Below are positions 5,714 through 8,720 of a stretch of 8,720 nucleotides of DNA, in pieces (within the stretch, counting starts at the first letter, position 1; each line of letters opens with the position of its first letter). Under the pieces are notes generated by a model. That model did no database searches. It was not told where the DNA came from and was given only the letters and a program-made list of their open reading frames with translations. Both the position numbers and the translations under genes were made by a program. The DNA comes from Bifidobacteriaceae bacterium. GTDB taxonomy: Bacteria; Actinomycetota; Actinomycetes; Actinomycetales; WQXJ01. Where the stretch lies: the NCBI GenBank assembly GCA_031261885.1, contig JAISIU010000292.1:1-8720 (forward strand). Reading direction: 5' to 3'.

Positions 5714-6910
5714 ATGGCAACCACGCTGTCCGCTCCCACCACGGCCGCACCGGCCAAGAAGCAGCACCATTTCCACGTTCCCGGCTGGGCCTTCCTGAAG
5801 TCGACCCACGGCCTGCAACGCGTCATCCTCGTGATCGGCCTCGTCATCTGCGCGGTGTTCGTCATCTGCGCGCTGTGCGCCCGCTGGATCGCGCCGTACG
5901 GGTTCGCCCAGCGGCGCGACGCCAACGGCGTGCTGTTCCCGTCCCAGGACCCGCCCTCGGCGGCACACATCTGGGGCACCACGGTGGCCGGCATGGACGT
6001 GTTCAGCCGCGTCATCTGGGGGTCGATGACGGCCCTCCAGGTGGTGCTGCTGGCCGTCATCCTCTCGCTGATCGTCGGCGTGGCGCTCGGCGTCATCTCC
6101 GGCTACATCGGCGGCTGGCTCGACCGCGTGCTCGTGCTCATCACGGACGCGCTGTACGCCTTCCCGTCGCTGCTGCTCGCGATCATCGTGTCGATCGTCG
6201 TGTCCGGCGGCTCCTCGAGCGCGTTCGGCGGCATCGTGTCCGCCGCCACCTCGATCACCGTCGTGTTCATCCCGCAGTACTTCCGCGTGGTGCGCAACGC
6301 GACCCTGTCGATGAAGTCCGCGCCGTTCGTCGACGCCGCCCGCGTGGCCGGCGCCAAACCGGGCCGCATCATGTTCGGCCACATCCTGGCGAACGTGTCG
6401 CAGACCATCCCGGTGCTGCTGACGCTGAACTGCTCGGAGGCGATCCTGACACTGGCCGGCCTCGGCTTCCTCGGGTTCGGCATCGAACCGACGGCCGCCG
6501 CCGAATGGGGCTACGACCTCAACAAGGCGCTGAACGACGCGAACGCCGGCATCTGGTGGAGCTCCGTGTTCCCCGGCGCCGCCATCGTGATCGTCGTCAT
6601 GGGCGTCGCGCTGGTCGGCGAATCGATGAACGACGTCCTCAACCCGCTGCTCCGCACGCGCGGCGGCGCGGTCACCACGGCCGACGAGATGGAGGTCGCG
6701 GCCGCGCTGGCCCAGGCCACCGGCGGCACCGACACGGTCGTGGCCGTCGGCTCGCCCGACCCGGCCACCCGCTCGGCGGGGCGCGGTAGTGGACCCGGCG
6801 GGCCGCCATCGTCAGCTTCCCCGGGTGCGGCAGGGACGGCATCGTCCCCGGCCAAACCCCAGGAGGGCCCGGCATCGGACTCCGGCTCAACGGAAGGGGG
6901 CGCACGATGA
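5714..6910 (+). CDS. Peptide-type ABC importer permease 2 (DppC/OppC family) with long C-terminal tail
   Basis: This is the second channel subunit, 398 residues. Seen: first membrane helix about 36-59, then IAPYGFAQRRD (59-69) and HIWGTTVAGMDVFSRVIWGS (85-104), the usual GTD-G-D-SR-GS region with GTT in place of GTD. The core helices lie at about 108-130, 138-163, 176-188, 232-255 and 283-303. The EAA loop is around 204-230 (PFVDAARVAGAKPGRIMFGH). The family core ends at LNPLLR (309-314). The remaining 84 residues (315-398) are low-complexity, rich in Gly, Pro, Ser and Ala, and should be cytoplasmic; most homologues of about 300 residues lack them. ATG 5714 lies one base past the preceding stop with GAGG 7 bases upstream, and the stop overlaps the next ATG (ATGA). 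Translation of all three genes is therefore probably coupled. Confidence 0.92.
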   Translation: MATTLSAPTTAAPAKKQHHFHVPGWAFLKSTHGLQRVILVIGLVICAVFVICALCARWIAPYGFAQRRDANGVLFPSQDPPSAAHIWGTTVAGMDVFSRVIWGSMTALQVVLLAVILSLIVGVALGVISGYIGGWLDRVLVLITDALYAFPSLLLAIIVSIVVSGGSSSAFGGIVSAATSITVVFIPQYFRVVRNATLSMKSAPFVDAARVAGAKPGRIMFGHILANVSQTIPVLLTLNCSEAILTLAGLGFLGFGIEPTAAAEWGYDLNKALNDANAGIWWSSVFPGAAIVIVVMGVALVGESMNDVLNPLLRTRGGAVTTADEMEVAAALAQATGGTDTVVAVGSPDPATRSAGRGSGPGGPPSSASPGAAGTASSPAKPQEGPASDSGSTEGGAR

Positions 6911-8592
6911 CGGAACTGACCAAACGCTCGGCGACCCACCTTCAGGTGGAACACCTGTCGGTGTCGTTCCAAACGGACGGCGACCCGGTCCGGGCCGTCA
7001 AGCGTGTCAGCTTCAAGGTCCAACCCGGTGAGATCCTCGCGATCGTCGGCGAGTCCGGCTCCGGCAAAACCGTCTCGACCAGGGCGATGGTGGGCCTGCT
7101 GCCCGACACCGCCACGGTCGAGGGCAGCGCCAAACTCGACGAGACCGAGCTGATCGGGCTGCACGGCGAGGCCATGCGGCGCATCCGCGGCGACCGCATC
7201 GCGATGATCTTCCAGGAGCCGGGCACCGCGCTCGACCCGGTCAGGACCGTCGGCTGGCAGATCTGCGAGTCGCTGCTGGTCCACCGCAAGATGTCGAAGA
7301 AGGACGCCATGGCCCGGGCCGTCGAGCTGCTCGACCTTGTCGGCATCCCCGACCCGGAGCAGCGCGTCAACTCGTATCCGCACCAGATGTCCGGCGGGCA
7401 GAAGCAACGTGTCATGATCGCCATGGCGCTGTCCTGCGACCCGGAAGTGCTGGTCGCGGACGAGCCGACCACGGCGCTCGACGTCACGGTCCAGGCGCAG
7501 ATCCTCGACCTGCTGCATGACCTGCGCGAGAAGATCGGCATGGCGATCATCCTCATCACGCACAACATGGGCGTGGTCGCGGACCTCGCGGACCGCGTGG
7601 CCGTCATGTTCCGCGGCGAGCTGGTCGAGGAGGGCACGGCCGAGGAGATCTTCTACCGGCCGCAGCATCCCTACACCAAGCACCTGCTCAGCGCCGTGCC
7701 GCACCTCGGCCACGAGCGCCCCGCCCGCATGGACGAGATCGCGGCCCCGGCCATCGGCGCTACGAAGGTGCTGGAGATCAAGGACCTCGACGTCCGCTTC
7801 CCGGGCCACGTCGGCTCGCCGCCCGTCCACGCCGTGGCCGGGGTCTCGCTCGACCTGTACGAACACGAGATCCTCGCGCTCGTCGGCGAGTCCGGCTCCG
7901 GCAAGACCACGCTGGGCCGCTGCGCCGTCGGGCTCCAGGTGCCGACGGGCGGCGAGATCACCGCGCTCGGCCTCGACATCCGGCACGCGCACGCGCGCGA
8001 GATGCGTGACTTCCACCGCCGCGTCGGGTTCGTCTTCCAGGACCCGGCCGCGTCGCTGAACCCGCGCCTCTCCGTCGGCGCCTGCATCTCCGAGCCGATG
8101 CGCATCCACAAGGTGGGCACCAAGGCCGAGCGGCGCGACCGCGCGGCCGAACTGCTCGAAGCCGTCGAGCTGCCGGCCGACTACGTCGACCGCTACCCGC
8201 ACGAGCTGTCCGGCGGCCAACGCCAACGCGTCTCGTTGGCGCGAGCGCTCATCATGAGCCCCGAACTGGTCGTGGCCGACGAGCCGACCTCCGCGCTCGA
8301 CGTGTCGGTCCAGGCCCGGGTCCTCGAGGTGTTCGTCCGGCTGCAGCACAAGATGGGGTTCGCCTGCCTGTTCATCACCCACGACCTCGCGGTCGTGGAC
8401 ATGCTGGCGGACAGGATCGCCGTGATGCAGTCCGGCCGGATCGTCGAGCTCGGCACGGACGACGAGATCCTGCGCCATCCGTCCATGGAGTACACGCAGG
8501 CCCTGCTGGCCGCCGTGCCCCGGCCCGACCCGCACGAACAGGCCGCGCTGCGCGACCAGCGGCGCGCGCTCAGGGCCGCCACCAAGGAGTGA
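6907..8592 (+). CDS. Peptide-type ABC importer ATPase, two ATPase domains in one chain (DppD-DppF-like)
   Basis: This protein supplies energy for import. Its 561 residues contain two complete ATP-binding domains, equivalent to separate DppD/OppD and DppF/OppF in many bacteria. Domain 1: Walker A GESGSGKT (48-55), Q-loop Q103, signature MSGGQKQR (161-168), Walker B VLVADEPT (181-188) with E186, switch H219, and the family tail HPYTKHLLSAVP (254-265). Domain 2: Walker A GESGSGKT (327-334), Q-loop Q378, signature LSGGQRQR (434-441), Walker B LVVADEPT (454-461) with E459, switch H492, and tail EYTQALLAAVP (528-538). All catalytic residues are present in both halves, so both sites should hydrolyse ATP. 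The linker (about 266-287) and the C-terminus lack the Cys cluster found at the end of many OppD/DppD proteins. The start overlaps the permease stop (ATGA), with GGAAGGGGG just upstream. Confidence 0.94.
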   Translation: MTELTKRSATHLQVEHLSVSFQTDGDPVRAVKRVSFKVQPGEILAIVGESGSGKTVSTRAMVGLLPDTATVEGSAKLDETELIGLHGEAMRRIRGDRIAMIFQEPGTALDPVRTVGWQICESLLVHRKMSKKDAMARAVELLDLVGIPDPEQRVNSYPHQMSGGQKQRVMIAMALSCDPEVLVADEPTTALDVTVQAQILDLLHDLREKIGMAIILITHNMGVVADLADRVAVMFRGELVEEGTAEEIFYRPQHPYTKHLLSAVPHLGHERPARMDEIAAPAIGATKVLEIKDLDVRFPGHVGSPPVHAVAGVSLDLYEHEILALVGESGSGKTTLGRCAVGLQVPTGGEITALGLDIRHAHAREMRDFHRRVGFVFQDPAASLNPRLSVGACISEPMRIHKVGTKAERRDRAAELLEAVELPADYVDRYPHELSGGQRQRVSLARALIMSPELVVADEPTSALDVSVQARVLEVFVRLQHKMGFACLFITHDLAVVDMLADRIAVMQSGRIVELGTDDEILRHPSMEYTQALLAAVPRPDPHEQAALRDQRRALRAATKE

Positions 8593-8609
8593 CCTGGGGA
8601 AACGGCTGA

Positions 8610-8640
8610 GCCCAGCGGTGGGCCGGAACTATCCGGGGCC
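8610..8640 (+). terminator. Weak hairpins past the importer operon
   Basis: Seen: GCCCA/TGGGC (8610-8614 with 8619-8623, loop GCGG) and a second short pairing CCGG/CCGG (8623-8626 with 8633-8636); the two share a base, so they would compete. Neither has a U-run. They may contribute to ending the transcript, but the evidence is thin. The rest of 8593-8657 shows nothing recognisable. Confidence 0.2.
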
Positions 8641-8653
8641 GTGGGGCGTCTAA

Positions 8654-8720
8654 CTAGATGAAGTGCCCGGGAGGGCAAGAGCAGTATTGGGGCGAGCTGT
8701 TCTTGTTCACCCGGGCCTTC
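8654..8720 (-). CDS. Possible C-terminus of a convergent gene (partial)
   Basis: Seen on the minus strand: an open frame enters from the window edge and ends at TAG (8656-8654), giving about 21 residues that finish in QYCSCPPGHFI, with mostly G/C third positions. On the plus strand the same bases start ATG (8658) and read M-K-C-P-G-G-Q-E-Q-Y-W onward, open to the edge, but with no ribosome site. The piece is too short to choose between them, and both may be chance. Confidence 0.15.
   Translation of the reverse strand, partial: KARVNKNSSPQYCSCPPGHFI
8660..8720. repeat. Long imperfect inverted repeat at the window edge
   Basis: Seen: the last 61 bases fold on themselves almost completely. GAAG (8660-8663) pairs with CTTC (8717-8720), GCCCGGG (8665-8671) with CCCGGGC (8710-8716), GGG (8673-8675) with TTC (8706-8708, two wobbles), and CAAGAGCAG (8676-8684) with CTGTTCTTG (8697-8705, one wobble) around a 12-base loop. 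One base bulges (8664) and one A/A mismatch sits inside. It may be a transcript-end structure, part of a gene, or a mobile-element end. The window stops exactly where it might continue. Confidence 0.45.

Overview
The window is about two-thirds G+C, with strongly G/C-ending codons. It carries a TTG start, a probable leaderless gene and a lipoprotein-type solute-binding protein. Together these point to a high-GC Gram-positive bacterium (Actinobacteria); I cannot name the genus from sequence alone.

Layout. The left third is on the minus strand. A complete pgi (glucose-6-phosphate isomerase, 964-2658) is followed, after a 105-base gap, by a complete pdxK (ThiD-like pyridoxal/pyridoxine kinase of the two-cysteine type, 49-858). 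The relatively AT-rich gap at 2659-2878 is a divergent promoter region. It holds a well-formed promoter that would make pgi mRNA leaderless, a weaker candidate promoter for the plus-strand genes, and a structured leader. The right two-thirds is a plus-strand peptide/nickel-type (Opp/Dpp family) ABC importer operon: solute-binding lipoprotein (2879-4519), a very stable intergenic hairpin (4541-4585), two permeases (4666-5712 and 5714-6910), and one long protein containing both ATPases (6907-8592). The last three genes are spaced by 1 base and by a 4-base overlap, so they are translationally coupled. The last 61 bases of the window can fold into a long imperfect hairpin and may contain the start or end of another gene that is cut by the window edge.

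Main point of interest. The solute-binding protein appears to be circularly permuted. After the signal peptide and a Gly-rich linker it starts with what is normally the C-terminal third of family-5 binding proteins (helix before the AG turn, W-x-x-DYPDPDNYL motif, final LDASFQFRFA strand). A short GGSASNE linker follows, and then what is normally the N-terminal two-thirds (INIGTTDKVTALDPA onward). The protein stops exactly where the normal protein would run into the relocated part. Both halves look intact and share the codon style of the neighbours, and a Cys pair sits near the new C-terminus. The complete permeases and ATPases next to it suggest the permuted protein is in use. An assembly or cloning rearrangement has to be excluded.

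How the genes work together. The lipoprotein would capture peptides (or a similar ligand) outside the membrane and deliver them to the two-permease channel. The fused double ATPase would drive import. The hairpin after the binding-protein gene is well placed to keep that protein in excess over the membrane components. Pgi and PdxK are housekeeping enzymes (glycolysis/gluconeogenesis and vitamin B6 salvage) with no evident link to the transporter.
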